A stretch of DNA of 64,000 bases from positions 4,501,560-4,565,559 of the forward strand of contig NZ_CP020042.1 in the NCBI RefSeq assembly GCF_002028425.1. Reading direction: 5' to 3'. This document shows, one piece after another, positions 41,377-54,268 of this stretch; positions within the stretch are counted from its first letter, which is position 1; each line of letters starts with the position of its first letter. The notes under the pieces are model-generated. The model made no database searches. It was given only the letters and a program-made list of their open reading frames with translations, and had not been told where the DNA came from. The translations under genes were made by a program, and so were the position numbers. The DNA comes from Streptomyces katrae. Lineage in GTDB: Bacteria > Actinomycetota > Actinomycetes > Streptomycetales > Streptomycetaceae.

Positions 41377-41468
41377 GACCGGCAGGCATAAGATGCGCAC
41401 CAGTCCGGCTTGTGAACTGCCTCACATGCGATCGCCCCCGCTCCAGCGGCCGCGGTCTCCCGGGGCGG

Positions 41469-41497
41469 CTCCCCCCGGCCACCGCTGGGAGGGCCCC
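41469..41497. repeat. Dispersed hairpin repeat, inverted copy in the nuoA leader
   Basis: CTCCCCCCGGCCACCGCTGG then GAGGGCCCC, reverse complement of the consensus with a few changes. It would form a hairpin in the nuo 5' leader about 55 nt before the nuoA start. Confidence 0.7.
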
Positions 41498-41549
41498 AAC
41501 GCCGGCGCAGCGGTCCAACGGTCAAGGACGACTGGAAGGAGCGAGGAGC

Positions 41550-41909
41550 GTGAATGCCTACGCACCCATCCTCGTGCTCGGCGCCATCGGCGCAGGGTTT
41601 GCGATCTTCTCCGTGGTCATGGCCACGCTGATCGGCCCAAAGCGGTACAACCGGGCGAAGCTTGAGGCGTACGAGTGCGGCATCGAGCCCACCCCGACGC
41701 CCTCCGGTGGCGGTCGCTTCCCCATCAAGTACTACCTCACGGCGATGCTCTTCATCGTCTTCGACATCGAGATCGTCTTCCTCTACCCCTGGGCCGTCAC
41801 CTTCGACTCCCTGGGGATCTTCGGGCTCGTCGAGATGCTGCTCTTCGTGCTCACCGTCTTCGTCGCCTACGCATACGTCTGGCGCCGCGGCGGCCTGGAA
41901 TGGGACTGA
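41550..41909 (+). CDS. nuoA: NADH-quinone oxidoreductase subunit A
   Basis: A 119-residue membrane subunit with three helices. The conserved YECGIEPTPTPSGGGRFPIKYY loop and FDIEIVFLYPWAV identify NuoA. It lies in the membrane arm next to the quinone channel. GTG 41550 follows GGAGCGAGGAG. First gene of a 14-gene operon in standard order A to N, 15 bp before nuoB. Confidence 0.95.
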   Translation: MNAYAPILVLGAIGAGFAIFSVVMATLIGPKRYNRAKLEAYECGIEPTPTPSGGGRFPIKYYLTAMLFIVFDIEIVFLYPWAVTFDSLGIFGLVEMLLFVLTVFVAYAYVWRRGGLEWD

Positions 41910-41924
41910 GGGGCTGAATTTTCC

Positions 41925-42479
41925 ATGGGACTGGAAGAGAAGCTGCCGAGCGGCTTCCTGCTGACCACCGTCGAACAGGCCGCGGGCTGGGTGCGCAAGG
42001 CATCCGTCTTCCCGGCCACCTTCGGCCTCGCCTGCTGCGCCATCGAGATGATGACCACCGGTGCCGGCCGCTACGACCTCGCCCGCTTCGGCATGGAGGT
42101 CTTCCGCGGCTCCCCGCGCCAGGCCGACCTGATGATCGTCGCCGGCCGGGTCAGCCAGAAGATGGCGCCGGTGCTGCGGCAGGTGTACGACCAGATGCCC
42201 GCCCCCAAGTGGGTCATCTCCATGGGGGTCTGCGCCTCCTCGGGCGGCATGTTCAACAACTACGCGATCGTCCAGGGCGTCGACCACATCGTCCCGGTGG
42301 ACATCTACCTCCCCGGCTGCCCGCCCCGCCCCGAGATGCTCATCGACGCGATCCTCAAGCTCCACCAGAAGATCCAGGGCTCCAAGCTCGGCGTGAACCG
42401 GGAAGAGGCGGCGCGCGAGGCGGAGGAGGCGGCCCTCAAGGCCCTCCCCACCATCGAGATGAAGGGGCTCCTGCGGTGA
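41925..42479 (+). CDS. nuoB: NADH-quinone oxidoreductase subunit B
   Basis: A 184-residue hydrophilic subunit carrying cluster N2, the last electron donor to menaquinone. Cys37-Cys38 (GLACCAIEM), Cys in [12 protein letters not shown] and Cys in LPGCPPRPE are the four ligands. The C-terminal tail is Glu/Ala-rich. The start of nuoC overlaps its stop (GTGA), so the two are coupled. Confidence 0.96.
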   Translation: MGLEEKLPSGFLLTTVEQAAGWVRKASVFPATFGLACCAIEMMTTGAGRYDLARFGMEVFRGSPRQADLMIVAGRVSQKMAPVLRQVYDQMPAPKWVISMGVCASSGGMFNNYAIVQGVDHIVPVDIYLPGCPPRPEMLIDAILKLHQKIQGSKLGVNREEAAREAEEAALKALPTIEMKGLLR

Positions 42480-43207
42480 GCGACGAACCCGCCGTGGAGA
42501 ACGGCAACGGCAACAACGTCCCCGCCCCCCGGGCCGCCACCCCCGGACCCGAGGTGATCGGGGTCCGCAAGGGCATGTTCGGCGCCACGAACGGCGGCGA
42601 CACCAGCGGCTACGGCGGCCTCGTCCGCACCGTGGCCCTGCCCGGCGCGAGCTCCCGCCCCTACGGTTCCTACTTCGACGAGGTCGCCGACGAGCTGGAG
42701 GGCGCCCTGGAGGAGCAGGACCTGCTCCCGGAGAACGCCATCGAGAAGGTCGTCGTCGACCGCGGCGAGATGACCCTGCACATCGCCCGCGAACACCTGG
42801 TGCGGGTGGCCTCCACCCTGCGCGACGACCCGGCCCTGCGCTTCGAGCTGTGCACCGGCGTCAGCGGCGTGCACTTCCCCGACGACAAGGGCCGCGAGCT
42901 GCACGCCGTCTACCACCTGCGCTCCCTCACCCACGGCCGGATCGTCCGGCTGGAGGTGTCGGTGCCCGACGGCGACCCGCACCTCCCCTCGCTCGTCGCG
43001 GTCTACCCGACCAACGACTGGCACGAGCGCGAGACGTACGACTTCTTCGGCCTGGTCTTCGACGGCCACCCCGCCCTCACGCGGATCATGATGCCGGACG
43101 ACTGGCAGGGCTTCCCGCAGCGCAAGGACTACCCGCTCGGCGGCATCCCCATCGAGTACAAGGGCGCCCAGATCCCGGCTCCCGACCAGCGGAGGTCGTA
43201 CAGCTGA
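42476..43207 (+). CDS. nuoC: NADH-quinone oxidoreductase subunit C
   Basis: A 243-residue subunit of the peripheral arm. The N-terminal ~70 residues are Gly/Asn/Pro-rich and variable. The 30-kDa subunit domain follows, with [35 protein letters not shown] and the signature [17 protein letters not shown]. It scaffolds NuoB and NuoD. GTG 42476 overlaps the nuoB stop, and the nuoD ATG overlaps its stop by 1 nt. Confidence 0.95.
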   Translation: MSDEPAVENGNGNNVPAPRAATPGPEVIGVRKGMFGATNGGDTSGYGGLVRTVALPGASSRPYGSYFDEVADELEGALEEQDLLPENAIEKVVVDRGEMTLHIAREHLVRVASTLRDDPALRFELCTGVSGVHFPDDKGRELHAVYHLRSLTHGRIVRLEVSVPDGDPHLPSLVAVYPTNDWHERETYDFFGLVFDGHPALTRIMMPDDWQGFPQRKDYPLGGIPIEYKGAQIPAPDQRRSYS

Positions 43208-44544
43208 TGTCCCACACCCCCAACGCCGCCGACCACGCGGCCTCCCGCGAGACCACCGAAGGCACCGTCTACACCGTCACCGGCGGCGACTGGGACGAGA
43301 TCGTCCAGTCCGCGGCCAAGGCGGACGACGAGCGCATCGTCGTCAACATGGGCCCCCAGCACCCCTCCACCCACGGCGTGCTCCGCCTGATCCTGGAGAT
43401 CGACGGCGAGACGGTCACCGAGGCCCGCTGCGGCATCGGCTACCTGCACACCGGGATCGAGAAGAACCTCGAATTCCGCAACTGGACGCAGGGCACCACC
43501 TTCGTCACGCGCATGGACTACCTGACGCCGTTCTTCAACGAGACGGCGTACTGCCTCGGCGTCGAGAAGCTCCTCGGCATCACCGACCAGATCCCCGACC
43601 GGGCCACCGTCATCCGCGTCCTGCTGATGGAGCTCAACCGGCTCTCCTCCCACCTCGTGTGCATCGCCACCGGCGGCATGGAGCTGGGCGCGACCACGAT
43701 CATGATCTACGGATTCCGGGACCGCGAGCTGATCCTCGACGTCTTCGAGCTGATCACCGGCCTGCGCATGAACCACGCCTTCGTCCGCCCCGGCGGCCTC
43801 GCCCAGGACCTGCCCCCCGGCGCGGTCGACCAGCTGCGCGAGTTCGTCAAGACGATGAAGAAGAACCTGCCGGAGTACGACAAGCTCGCCACCGGCAACC
43901 CCATCTTCAAGGCCCGCATGCAGGACGTCGGCTACCTCGACCTGGCCGGCTGCATGGCCCTCGGCGCCACAGGACCGATCCTGCGCTCCGCCGGCCTGCC
44001 GCACGACCTGCGCAAGACCGACCCCTACTGCGGCTACGACAGCTACGAGTTCGACGTCCCCACCACCGAGAGCTGCGACTCCTACGGGCGGTTCCTGATC
44101 CGCCTGGAGGAGATGCGCCAGTCGCTGCGGATCGTCGAGCAGTGCCTGGACCGGCTGGAGCCCGGCCCGGTCATGGTCGCCGACAAGAAGATCGCCTGGC
44201 CGGCGCAGCTCGCCATGGGCCCCGACGGCCTCGGCAACTCCCTCGACCACATCAAGAACATCATGGGCACCTCCATGGAGGCCCTCATCCACCACTTCAA
44301 GCTGGTGACCGAGGGCTTCCGGGTCCCCGCCGGGCAGGCCTACGCGGCCGTCGAGTCCCCCAAGGGCGAACTCGGCGTCCACGTGGTCTCCGACGGAGGC
44401 ACCCGCCCCTACCGGGTCCACTTCCGCGACCCGTCCTTCACCAACCTGCAGGCCATGGCGGCGATGTGCGAAGGCGGCCAGGTCGCCGACGTCATCGTCG
44501 CCGTCGCCTCCATCGACCCCGTGATGGGAGGCGTCGACCGATGA
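43207..44544 (+). CDS. nuoD: NADH-quinone oxidoreductase subunit D
   Basis: A 445-residue 49-kDa-type subunit that forms the quinone site with Nuo[21 protein letters not shown] holds the quinone-site His, followed by [30 protein letters not shown] and the C-terminal DPVMGGVDR. Its start shares one base with the nuoC stop. nuoE overlaps by 4 nt. Confidence 0.96.
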   Translation: MSHTPNAADHAASRETTEGTVYTVTGGDWDEIVQSAAKADDERIVVNMGPQHPSTHGVLRLILEIDGETVTEARCGIGYLHTGIEKNLEFRNWTQGTTFVTRMDYLTPFFNETAYCLGVEKLLGITDQIPDRATVIRVLLMELNRLSSHLVCIATGGMELGATTIMIYGFRDRELILDVFELITGLRMNHAFVRPGGLAQDLPPGAVDQLREFVKTMKKNLPEYDKLATGNPIFKARMQDVGYLDLAGCMALGATGPILRSAGLPHDLRKTDPYCGYDSYEFDVPTTESCDSYGRFLIRLEEMRQSLRIVEQCLDRLEPGPVMVADKKIAWPAQLAMGPDGLGNSLDHIKNIMGTSMEALIHHFKLVTEGFRVPAGQAYAAVESPKGELGVHVVSDGGTRPYRVHFRDPSFTNLQAMAAMCEGGQVADVIVAVASIDPVMGGVDR

Positions 44545-45295
44545 CGGCCGATGCAGTGAACACGGGCATCAGCCTCGGGATGCCGCAGCTCCCCGCCCCC
44601 GACTTCCCCGCCGAGGTGCGCGCCCGGCTCGAAGCGGACGCGCAGGAGATCATCGCCCGCTACCCCGACAGCCGCTCCGCGCTGCTGCCGCTGCTGCACC
44701 TGACGCAGTCCGAGGAGGGCTACGTCTCCCGCACCGGCATCCGGTTCTGCGCCGAGGTCCTCGGCCTGACCACCGCCGAGGTCACCGCGGTCGCCACCTT
44801 CTACACGATGTACCGGCGGCGGCCCTCCGGCGACTACCAGGTCGGGGTCTGCACCAACACCCTGTGCGCGGTGATGGGCGGCGACGCCATCTTCGCCGAG
44901 CTCCAGGAGCACCTCGGGGTCGGCAACAACGAGACCACCCCCGACGGCAAGGTCACGCTGGAGCACATCGAGTGCAACGCGGCCTGCGACTACGCCCCCG
45001 TGGTGATGGTCAACTGGGAGTTCTTCGACAACCAGACCCCCGAGTCCGCCAAGGCCCTCGTCGACGACCTGCGCGCCGGCCGCCCGGTCGAACCGACCCG
45101 GGGCGCGCCGCTGTGCACGTACAAGGACACCGCCCGCATCCTGGCGGGCTTCCCCGACGAGCGCGAGGGCGCGGTGGAGGCGAGCGGCGGCGCGGGCCCC
45201 GCCTCCCTGATCGGCCTGCGCATCGCCCGCGGCGAGTCCCCGCACGCCCCGGTCGTCCGCCCGCGCGCCGAGACCGGTACCGAGGGAGGGGAGTG

Positions 45296-45296
<1 letters not shown>
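44541..45296 (+). CDS. nuoE: NADH-quinone oxidoreductase subunit E
   Basis: A 251-residue thioredoxin-fold subunit with a 2Fe-2S cluster (N1a): CTNTLC and, about 40 residues on, [11 protein letters not shown]. The N-terminal domain [16 protein letters not shown] is canonical. The C-terminal ~65 residues (after [13 protein letters not shown]) are an actinobacterial extension rich in Gly/Ala. It sits beside NuoF in the NADH-oxidising module. Confidence 0.95.
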
Positions 45297-46683
<1,387 letters not shown>

Positions 46684-46687
<4 letters not shown>

Positions 46688-49188
46688 CCGTCGCCACCAG
46701 TGCCCCCGCCGGCGGCGGCGAGGCCGCCAAGCCGCCGCAGGACGACCTGGTCACGCTGACCATCGACGGCGCCCAGCTGTCCGTGCCCAAGGGGACCCTC
46801 GTCATCCGGGCCGCCGAACAGCTCGGCATCGAGATCCCCCGGTTCTGCGACCACCCCCTCCTCGACCCGGCCGGCGCCTGCCGCCAGTGCATCGTCGAGG
46901 TCGAGGGCCAGCGCAAGCCGATGGCCTCCTGCACCATCACCTGCACCGACGGCATGGTCGTGCGCACCCAGCTGACCTCCGAGGCCGCTGACAAGGCCCA
47001 GCGCGGGGTGATGGAGCTGCTGCTCATCAACCACCCGCTGGACTGCCCCGTCTGCGACAAGGGCGGCGAATGCCCCCTGCAGAACCAGGCGATGTCGCAC
47101 GGAAACGCCGAATCCCGGTTCGAGGGCCGCAAGCGGACCTACGAGAAGCCCGTCGCGATCTCCACGCAGGTGCTGCTGGACCGCGAGCGGTGCGTGCTGT
47201 GCGCGCGCTGCACCCGCTTCTCCAACCAGGTCGCCGGCGACCCGATGATCGAGCTGCTGGAACGCGGCGCGCTCCAGCAGGTCGGCACCGGCGAGGGCGA
47301 CCCGTTCGAGTCGTACTTCTCCGGCAACACCATCCAGATCTGCCCCGTCGGCGCCCTCACCTCGGCCGCCTACCGGTTCCGCTCCCGCCCGTTCGACCTC
47401 GTCTCCTCGCCGAGCGTGTGCGAGCACTGCGCGGGCGGCTGCGCGACCCGGACCGACCACCGGCGCGGGAAGGTGATGCGCCGCCTCGCCGCCGAGGACC
47501 CCGAGGTCAACGAGGAGTGGATCTGCGACAAGGGCCGCTTCGCGTTCCGTTACGCGCAGCGCCCGGACCGGCTGACCACCCCGCTGGTGCGCGGGGCCGA
47601 CGGGGTCCTCGCCCCGGCGAGCTGGCCCGAGGCCCTGGAGGCCGCCGCCAGGGGGCTCACCGCGGCGCGCGGCCGGGCGGGGGTGCTGACCGGCGGCCGG
47701 CTGACCGTCGAGGACGCCTACGCGTACGCCAAGTTCGCCCGGGTGGTGCTCGACACCAACGACATCGACTTCCGGGCCCGCGTGCACAGCGCGGAGGAGA
47801 CCGACTTCCTGGCCGCCTCCGTCGCCGGCACCGGCAAGGACCTCGACGGCACGGGCGTCACCTACGCCTCCCTCGAGGCGGCCCCGGCCGTCCTGCTGGC
47901 CGGCATCGAGGCCGAGGAGGAGGCCCCCGGGGTCTTCCTGCGGCTGCGCAAGGCCCACCGCAAGCGGGGCCAGAAGACGTACGCCCTCGCCCCGTTCGCC
48001 ACCCGGGGCCTGACCAAGGCCGGCGGCACCCTGCTGGCCGCCGCCCCCGGCACCGAACCCGAGTGGCTGGACGCCCTGGCCTCCCGCACCGGGCTGGAGG
48101 AGGGCGGCGCCGAAGCGGCCGAGGCGCTCCGCCGGCCCGGGGCCGTCCTCGTCGTCGGGGAGCGGCTCGCGGGGGTGCCCGGCGCGCTGACCGCCGCCGT
48201 ACGGGCGGCCACCGCGACCGGAGCCCGGCTGGTGTGGATCCCGCGCCGGGCCGGGGAGCGGGCCGCCGTCGAGGCGGGCGCGCTGCCGTCCCTGCTGCCG
48301 GGCGGCCGCCCGGCCACCGATCCGCGGGCCCGCGACGAGGTCGCCGCCGCCTGGGGGCTGGAGGCGCTGCCGCACCGCTACGGCCGCGACACCGGCCAGA
48401 TCGTCGAGGCCGCCGCCACCCGTGAGCTGTCCGCGCTGCTGGTCGCGGGCGTCGAGGTCGCCGACCTGCCGGACCCGCAGCGGGCCCGGACCGCGCTGGA
48501 GGAGGCCTTCGTGGTCTCCCTGGAGCTGCGGCCCGGGGAGGTCACCGACCACGCGGACGTGGTCCTGCCGGTCGCCGCCGTCGCCGAGAAGGCGGGCACG
48601 TTCATCAACTGGGAGGGCCGGGTCCGCCCCTTCGAGGCGGCCCTCAAGCCCGACCAGATGACCCGCCGCCTCGCTCCGGCCGACGCCCGCGTGCTGCACA
48701 TGCTGGCCGACGCCGCCGACCGGCCGATCGCCCTGCCCGACGTGCACGCCGTGCGCCGGGAGCTGGAGCGGCTCGGCCCCTGGGAGGGCGACCTCGCCCC
48801 CGAGCGGTCCACCGGTTCGGCGCCGCTGCCCCGGCCCGGCGCGGGCGAGGCCGTACTCGCCGGCCACCGCCTGCTGCTGGACCTGGGCCGGCTCCAGGAG
48901 GGCGACGAGGCCCTGGCCGGGACCCGGCACGAGGCCGCGGCCCGCCTCTCGGCCGCCACGGCCGCCGAGACCGGCGTCAAGGACGGCGACCTCCTCGCCG
49001 TCACCGGCCCGGCCGGCTCGGTGGAACTCCCGCTGCGGATCACCGGGATGCCCGACCGGGTCGTGTGGCTCCCCCTGAACTCCACCGGCTCCGGCGTCCT
49101 CGCCGACACCGGCGCCCTGCCCGGCACCCTCGTCCGCATCGGACCGGCGCCGGCCCCGGCCGCCCCCGCCAAGGAGGTGCGAGCGTGA
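46684..49188 (+). CDS. nuoG: NADH-quinone oxidoreductase subunit G
   Basis: An 834-residue iron-sulfur subunit. Near the N-terminus [19 protein letters not shown] binds 2Fe-2[18 protein letters not shown] (His-Cys3) and [13 protein letters not shown] with CPVGALT bind 4Fe-4S clusters. [14 protein letters not shown] with a later WICDKGRF indicates the extra N7 cluster found in only some bacteria. The C-terminal two-thirds is a molybdopterin-oxidoreductase fold without cofactor. The start overlaps the nuoF stop, and nuoH overlaps its stop. Confidence 0.95.
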
Positions 49189-50570
49189 CCAGCCTCGCCC
49201 ACATCGCGGCGCAGCAGCCGCACGTCCTCGCCGCCGAGGACCTGTCCCTGTTCGGCAGGGACGTCTGGTGGCTCGTCCTGCTGAAGGCGGTGTTCTGCTT
49301 CGCCTTCCTGATGGTGACCGTGCTGTTCTCCATCGTCTGGGAGCGCAAGGTCGTCGCCTGGATGCAGCTGCGCATCGGCCCCAACCGGCACGGGCCCTGG
49401 GGCATGCTCCAGTCCCTCGCCGACGGCGTGAAGCTGATGCTGAAGGAAGACGTCATCGTCAAGCGGGCCGACAAGGTGGTGTACGTCCTGGCGCCGGTCA
49501 TCGCGGCGATCCCGGCGTTCATGGCCATCGCGGTGATCCCGTTCGGCCCGTCCGGCAACGAGGTCTCGATCTTCGGGCAGCGCACCACGATGCAGCTGAC
49601 CGACCTGCCGATCGCGATGCTGTACGTCCTGGCCGTGGCCTCGGTCGGCATCTACGGCATCGTGCTGGCCGGCTGGTCCTCGGGCTCGACCTATCCGCTG
49701 CTCGGCGGCCTGCGCTCCTGCGCGCAGATGATCTCGTACGAGATCGCGATGGGCGCGGCCTTCGCCTCGGTCTTCCTCTACTCCGGGTCCATGTCGACCT
49801 CGGCGATCGTGGAGGCGCAGGCGGACCGCTGGTACATCGTGCTGCTGCCGGTTTCGTTCATCATCTACGTGATCACGATGGTCGGCGAGACCAACCGCGC
49901 CCCCTTCGACATGCCGGAGTCCGAGGGCGACCTGGTCGGCGGCTTCAACACCGAGTACTCCTCCATCAAGTTCGCGCTGTTCATGCTGGCCGAGTACGTC
50001 AACATGGTCACCGTCTCGGCGGTCTCGGTCACCCTGTTCCTGGGCGGCTGGCGCGCCCCGGCACCGATCTCCACGTACTGGGAGGGCGCGAACCACGGCT
50101 GGTGGCCGATGCTCTGGTTCGTCATCAAGGTGCAGCTGCTGCTGTTCTTCTTCATCTGGCTGCGCGGCACGCTGCCCCGCGTGCGCTACGACCAGCTGAT
50201 GAAGCTCGGCTGGAAGGTGCTGATCCCGGTCTCCGTGGTCTGGCTGATGCTGGTCGCCACCGTCCGGGCGCTGCGCAACGAGCGCTACGACTTCTCGGAG
50301 ATCGTGCTCTACGTCGGCGGGGCCGTCGTGGCGATCCTGCTGCTGACCGCCGTCGCCGACCACTTCCGCGACAAGCGGGAGAAGACGGCCGCCGCGCAGG
50401 CGGGGCAGGCCGCGGCCGCCGAGCCCTTCGACCCGATGGCGGGCGGCTTCCCCGTACCGCCCAAGCCCGGCCAGCACCTGGCACCCGTACCGCGCAGGCG
50501 GTCCCGCGCCGAGCGGGAGCTGATTGTCAGTGGCGGGACGAATACTGACAGTGACCGAGAGGAGGGTTGA
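49185..50570 (+). CDS. nuoH: NADH-quinone oxidoreductase subunit H
   Basis: A 461-residue membrane subunit with eight or so helices linking the quinone site to the proton channels. [20 protein letters not shown] and [26 protein letters not shown] are diagnostic. The C-terminal ~80 residues are a hydrophilic Ala/Pro/Arg extension beyond the E. coli protein, as in other actinobacteria. The GTG start overlaps the nuoG stop. nuoI starts 3 bp after its end. Confidence 0.95.
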   Translation: MTSLAHIAAQQPHVLAAEDLSLFGRDVWWLVLLKAVFCFAFLMVTVLFSIVWERKVVAWMQLRIGPNRHGPWGMLQSLADGVKLMLKEDVIVKRADKVVYVLAPVIAAIPAFMAIAVIPFGPSGNEVSIFGQRTTMQLTDLPIAMLYVLAVASVGIYGIVLAGWSSGSTYPLLGGLRSCAQMISYEIAMGAAFASVFLYSGSMSTSAIVEAQADRWYIVLLPVSFIIYVITMVGETNRAPFDMPESEGDLVGGFNTEYSSIKFALFMLAEYVNMVTVSAVSVTLFLGGWRAPAPISTYWEGANHGWWPMLWFVIKVQLLLFFFIWLRGTLPRVRYDQLMKLGWKVLIPVSVVWLMLVATVRALRNERYDFSEIVLYVGGAVVAILLLTAVADHFRDKREKTAAAQAGQAAAAEPFDPMAGGFPVPPKPGQHLAPVPRRRSRAERELIVSGGTNTDSDREEG

Positions 50571-50573
50571 GAC

Positions 50574-51194
50574 GTGTCTGACGAGTCGTCCGAAAAGTGG
50601 CAGAACCCGGTGGCCGGCTTCGGCGTGACCTTCAAGGCCATGTTCAAGAAGCGCCTCACCGAGCAGTACCCGGAGCAGGAGAAGACCACCGCTCCGCGCT
50701 TCCACGGAAGGCACCAGCTCAACCGGCACCCCGACGGTCTGGAGAAGTGCATCGGGTGCGAGCTGTGCGCCTGGGCCTGTCCCGCCGACGCGATCTACGT
50801 GGAGGGCGCGGACAACACCGAGGAGGAGCGCTACTCCCCGGGTGAGCGGTACGGGCGGGTCTACCAGATCAACTACGCCCGCTGCATCCTGTGCGGGCTG
50901 TGCATCGAGGCCTGCCCGACCCGGGCGCTGACGATGACGAACGAGTTCGAACTGGCCGACTCCAGCCGCGAGTCGCTGATCTACACCAAGGAGCAGCTGC
51001 TGGCCGGGCTGACCGAGGGCATGGTCGACACCCCGCACTCGATCTTCCCGGGCATGGACGAGCAGGACTACTACCGGGGGCTGGTGACGGGCGCCGCGCC
51101 CGGCACCGAGCGGCAGGTGGCGGTCTCCAAGGGCGAGGCCCCGGCCTCGAACGGCGCCGGGAACGGCGCTCCGGCCGAGGGGGTCGGAGCATGA
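50574..51194 (+). CDS. nuoI: NADH-quinone oxidoreductase subunit I
   Basis: A 206-residue subunit with two 4Fe-4S clusters (N6a, N6b): [20 protein letters not shown] and [20 protein letters not shown]. The N-terminal helix region ([15 protein letters not shown]) lies on the membrane. A Gly/Ala-rich tail follows the core. GTG 50574 follows GGAGGG. nuoJ overlaps its stop (ATGA). Confidence 0.95.
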   Translation: MSDESSEKWQNPVAGFGVTFKAMFKKRLTEQYPEQEKTTAPRFHGRHQLNRHPDGLEKCIGCELCAWACPADAIYVEGADNTEEERYSPGERYGRVYQINYARCILCGLCIEACPTRALTMTNEFELADSSRESLIYTKEQLLAGLTEGMVDTPHSIFPGMDEQDYYRGLVTGAAPGTERQVAVSKGEAPASNGAGNGAPAEGVGA

Positions 51195-52015
51195 GTGCCC
51201 TCGCGGCCGCCGCCGCCACCACGACCTCCACCGGCGAGGCCCTGCAGTTCTGGGTGCTCGCCGCCGTCGCCGTCATCGGCGCGCTCTGCACCATCCTGAT
51301 GAAGAAGGCCGTGCACAGCGCCCTGTGCCTGGCCGGGACGATGATCGTCCTCGCGGTGTTCTACCTCGCCAACGGGGCCTACTTCCTGGGCGTGGTCCAG
51401 GTCGTCGTCTACACCGGCGCCATCATGATGCTGTTCCTCTTCGTGGTCATGCTCGTCGGCGTCACGGCGGCGGACTCGCTGAAGGAGACCATCAAGGGAC
51501 AGCGCTGGCTGGCCGTTCTGTGCGGGCTCGGCTTCGGCATCCTGCTGATCGCCGGTCTCGCCAACGCGAAGCTGACCCACTTCAACGGCCTCGGCCGGGT
51601 CAACTCCGCGGGCCACGTCGAGGGCCTGGCCCAGCTGATCTTCACCCGCTACATCTTCGCCTTCGAGATCACCGGCGCCCTGCTGATCACGGCGGCCGTC
51701 GGCGCCATGGTCCTCACCCACCGCGAGCGCACCGAGCGGGCCGCCACCCAGCGCGAGCTGTCCGAGAAGCGCGTCCGCGAGGGCGTGCAGGTCCCGCCGC
51801 TGCCGGCCCCCGGCGTCTACGCCCGGCACAACGCCGTGGACATCGCCGGCCTGCTCCCCGACGGCACCCCGTCCGAGCTGACCGTCAACAAGACGCTGCG
51901 CGCCCGCGGCCAGATCCGCGACGTGTCCACCGAGGCCCTGGACGACCTCAAGGCGCTGGAGCAGAGCTCCGCGGAGCGCCTCGGCCGCGACTCCCGAGAG
52001 GAGGCATCGAAGTGA
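51191..52015 (+). CDS. nuoJ: NADH-quinone oxidoreductase subunit J
   Basis: A 274-residue membrane subunit with five helices. [20 protein letters not shown] and [20 protein letters not shown] hold the pi-bulge helix and the conserved Tyr/Met/Phe pattern of NuoJ. The C-terminal ~90 residues are hydrophilic. nuoK overlaps its stop by 4 nt (GTGA). Confidence 0.94.
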   Translation: MSALAAAAATTTSTGEALQFWVLAAVAVIGALCTILMKKAVHSALCLAGTMIVLAVFYLANGAYFLGVVQVVVYTGAIMMLFLFVVMLVGVTAADSLKETIKGQRWLAVLCGLGFGILLIAGLANAKLTHFNGLGRVNSAGHVEGLAQLIFTRYIFAFEITGALLITAAVGAMVLTHRERTERAATQRELSEKRVREGVQVPPLPAPGVYARHNAVDIAGLLPDGTPSELTVNKTLRARGQIRDVSTEALDDLKALEQSSAERLGRDSREEASK

Positions 52016-52311
52016 ATCCGGTCAACTACCTGTACCTGGCCGCCCTGCTGTTCACCATCGGCGCGGCCGGCGTCCTCATCCGGCGCAACGCCATCGTGCT
52101 GTTCATGTGCGTCGAGCTGATGCTCAACGCCTGCAACCTCGCGTTCGTGGCCTTCTCCCGGATGCACGGCAACCTCGACGGCCAGATCATCGCGTTCTTC
52201 ACGATGGTCGTCGCCGCCGCGGAGGTCGTGGTGGGCCTCGCGATCATCGTGTCGCTGTTCCGTACCCGCCACTCGGCCTCGGTCGACGACGCCAGCCTGA
52301 TGAAGCTGTAA
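52012..52311 (+). CDS. nuoK: NADH-quinone oxidoreductase subunit K
   Basis: A 99-residue three-helix subunit. [18 protein letters not shown] carries the essential Glu of helix 2, and [20 protein letters not shown] carries the helix-3 Glu. Both are proton-channel residues. GTG start overlapping the nuoJ stop. Confidence 0.96.
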   Translation: MNPVNYLYLAALLFTIGAAGVLIRRNAIVLFMCVELMLNACNLAFVAFSRMHGNLDGQIIAFFTMVVAAAEVVVGLAIIVSLFRTRHSASVDDASLMKL

Positions 52312-52323
52312 GGGGCCTTCACC

Positions 52324-54267
52324 GTGGAGAATCTGATCGCGCTCCTGGTGGGCGCACCCCTGCTCGGGGCGGCGGTGCTGCTGTGCGGCGGCCGGCGCCT
52401 CGACAAGGCCGGCCACTGGCTCGGGACCCTGCTCGCCGCGGTCTCCTTCGGCATCGGCGTGGTCCTCTTCGCCGGCATGCTGGGCCGCGGGGCCGAGGAC
52501 CGCACCCTGCACCAGCACCTGTTCAGCTGGGTGCCGGTGGAGGGCTTCCAGGCGGACCTCGCCTTCCAGCTCGACCAGCTGTCGATGACCTTCGTCCTGC
52601 TGATCTCCGGCGTGGGCACGCTCATCCACGTGTACTCGATCGGGTACATGGAGCACGACGAGCGCCGCCGCCGCTTCTTCGGCTACCTCAACCTGTTCGT
52701 CGCGGCGATGCTGCTGCTCGTCCTCGCCGACAACTACCTGCTGCTGTACTTCGGCTGGGAGGGCGTCGGCCTCGCCTCGTACCTCCTGATCGGCTTCTGG
52801 CAGCACAAGCCCAGCGCGGCCACCGCCGCGAAGAAGGCCTTCCTGGTCAACCGGGTCGGCGACATGGGCCTTTCGATCGCCATCATGATCATGTTCACCA
52901 CCTTCGGGACCTTCGCCTTCGGCCCGGTCCTCGCGAACGCCGGCAAGACCTCCGAGGGCACGCTGACGGCGATCGGCCTGATGCTGCTCCTGGCGGCCTG
53001 CGGCAAGTCGGCCCAGGTGCCGCTGCAGTCCTGGCTCGGTGACGCGATGGAGGGCCCGACCCCGGTCTCGGCCCTCATCCACGCCGCGACGATGGTCACC
53101 GCGGGTGTGTACCTGATCGTCCGCTCCGGCGCGATCTTCAACGCGGCGCCCGACGCGCAGCTGGCCGTCACCGTAGTCGGCGCGGTCACGCTGCTGTTCG
53201 GTGCGATCGTCGGTTGCGCCAAGGACGACATCAAGAAGGCCCTCGCCGGGTCGACCATGTCGCAGATCGGCTACATGGTCCTCGCCGCGGGCCTGGGCCC
53301 CATCGGCTACGTCTTCGCGATCATGCACCTGGTGACGCACGGGTTCTTCAAGGCCGGCCTCTTCCTCGGCGCGGGTTCCGTCATGCACGGGATGAACGAC
53401 GAGGTGGACATGCGCAAGTACGGCGGCCTGCGCACCTACATGCCGGTCACCTTCGTCACCTTCGGCCTCGGCTACCTCGCCATCATCGGCTTCCCGGGCC
53501 TGTCGGGCTTCTTCTCCAAGGACAAGATCATCGAGGCGGCCTTCGCGAAGGGCGGCACCGAGGGCTGGATCCTCGGCGGCGCCGCCCTGCTGGGCGCGGG
53601 CATCACCGCCTTCTACATGACCCGGGTCATGCTCCTCACCTTCTTCGGCGAGAAGCGCTGGCAGCCGGCCCCCGACGCGGACGAGGCGCCGAGCGCCGAG
53701 CCGGCCGCGGAGCACCAGGCCGGCGGCCGGATGCCCCACCCGCACGAGTCCCCGAAGTCCATGACCATCCCGATGATCGTGCTGGCCTTCGGCTCGGTCT
53801 TCGCGGGCGGCTTCTTCGGACTCGGCGACCGCTTCCTGAAGTGGCTGGAGCCGGTCACCGGGCACGAGCACGGCAACCCGCCGGTCGGCGCCCTGACGGT
53901 CACCCTCTCCACGATGGCGGTCCTCGTCGTCGGCGTCGCCATCGCCTGGTCGGTGTACGGCCGCCGGCCCGTCCCGGTGACCGCCCCGCGCGGCTCGTTC
54001 CTCACCAGGGCGGCCCGCCGGGACCTGTTCCAGGACGACTTCAACCACGTCGTCCTCGTGCGCGGCGGAGAGCACCTGACCCGCTCGCTCGTGTACGTCG
54101 ACCACAGCCTGGTCGACGGAGTGGTCAACGGGACGGCCGCCTCCGTCGGCGGGCTCTCCGGCCGGCTGCGCAGGCTGCAGAACGGCTACGCCCGCAGCTA
54201 CGCGGTCTCGATGTTCGGGGGCACGGCGATCCTGATCGCCGCGACCCTGCTGATGAGGGCGGTGTGA
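52324..54267 (+). CDS. nuoL: NADH-quinone oxidoreductase subunit L
   Basis: A 647-residue antiporter-like proton-pumping subunit with about 16 helices. Family motifs are [53 protein letters not shown] and [19 protein letters not shown]. The lateral helix region at the C-terminus is present. A hydrophilic insert (about 450-475, Glu/Ala/His/Pro) breaks the distal part. GTG 52324, 12 bp after nuoK. Confidence 0.95.
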   Translation: MENLIALLVGAPLLGAAVLLCGGRRLDKAGHWLGTLLAAVSFGIGVVLFAGMLGRGAEDRTLHQHLFSWVPVEGFQADLAFQLDQLSMTFVLLISGVGTLIHVYSIGYMEHDERRRRFFGYLNLFVAAMLLLVLADNYLLLYFGWEGVGLASYLLIGFWQHKPSAATAAKKAFLVNRVGDMGLSIAIMIMFTTFGTFAFGPVLANAGKTSEGTLTAIGLMLLLAACGKSAQVPLQSWLGDAMEGPTPVSALIHAATMVTAGVYLIVRSGAIFNAAPDAQLAVTVVGAVTLLFGAIVGCAKDDIKKALAGSTMSQIGYMVLAAGLGPIGYVFAIMHLVTHGFFKAGLFLGAGSVMHGMNDEVDMRKYGGLRTYMPVTFVTFGLGYLAIIGFPGLSGFFSKDKIIEAAFAKGGTEGWILGGAALLGAGITAFYMTRVMLLTFFGEKRWQPAPDADEAPSAEPAAEHQAGGRMPHPHESPKSMTIPMIVLAFGSVFAGGFFGLGDRFLKWLEPVTGHEHGNPPVGALTVTLSTMAVLVVGVAIAWSVYGRRPVPVTAPRGSFLTRAARRDLFQDDFNHVVLVRGGEHLTRSLVYVDHSLVDGVVNGTAASVGGLSGRLRRLQNGYARSYAVSMFGGTAILIAATLLMRAV

Positions 54268-54268
54268 C

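Larger units (their letters stand above)
40697..41549. promoter_or_regulatory. 853-bp divergent control region between NlpC/P60 gene and nuoA
   Basis: No gene was found here. It contains the NlpC promoter, two Crp-like sites, three AGATCAC direct repeats, an inverted repeat TCACC-TTT-GGTGA (41256-41268), a GTGAACGTTCGTGAAC near-palindrome (41069-41084), a possible nuo -10 TAAGAT (41389-41394) and an inverted copy of the dispersed hairpin in the nuoA leader (41469-41497). Confidence 0.6.

Noticed and set aside
53613..54128. Minus-strand ORFs within the nuo operon
   Set aside because: All lie antisense to conserved complex I genes and reflect the G+C-rich third codon position.
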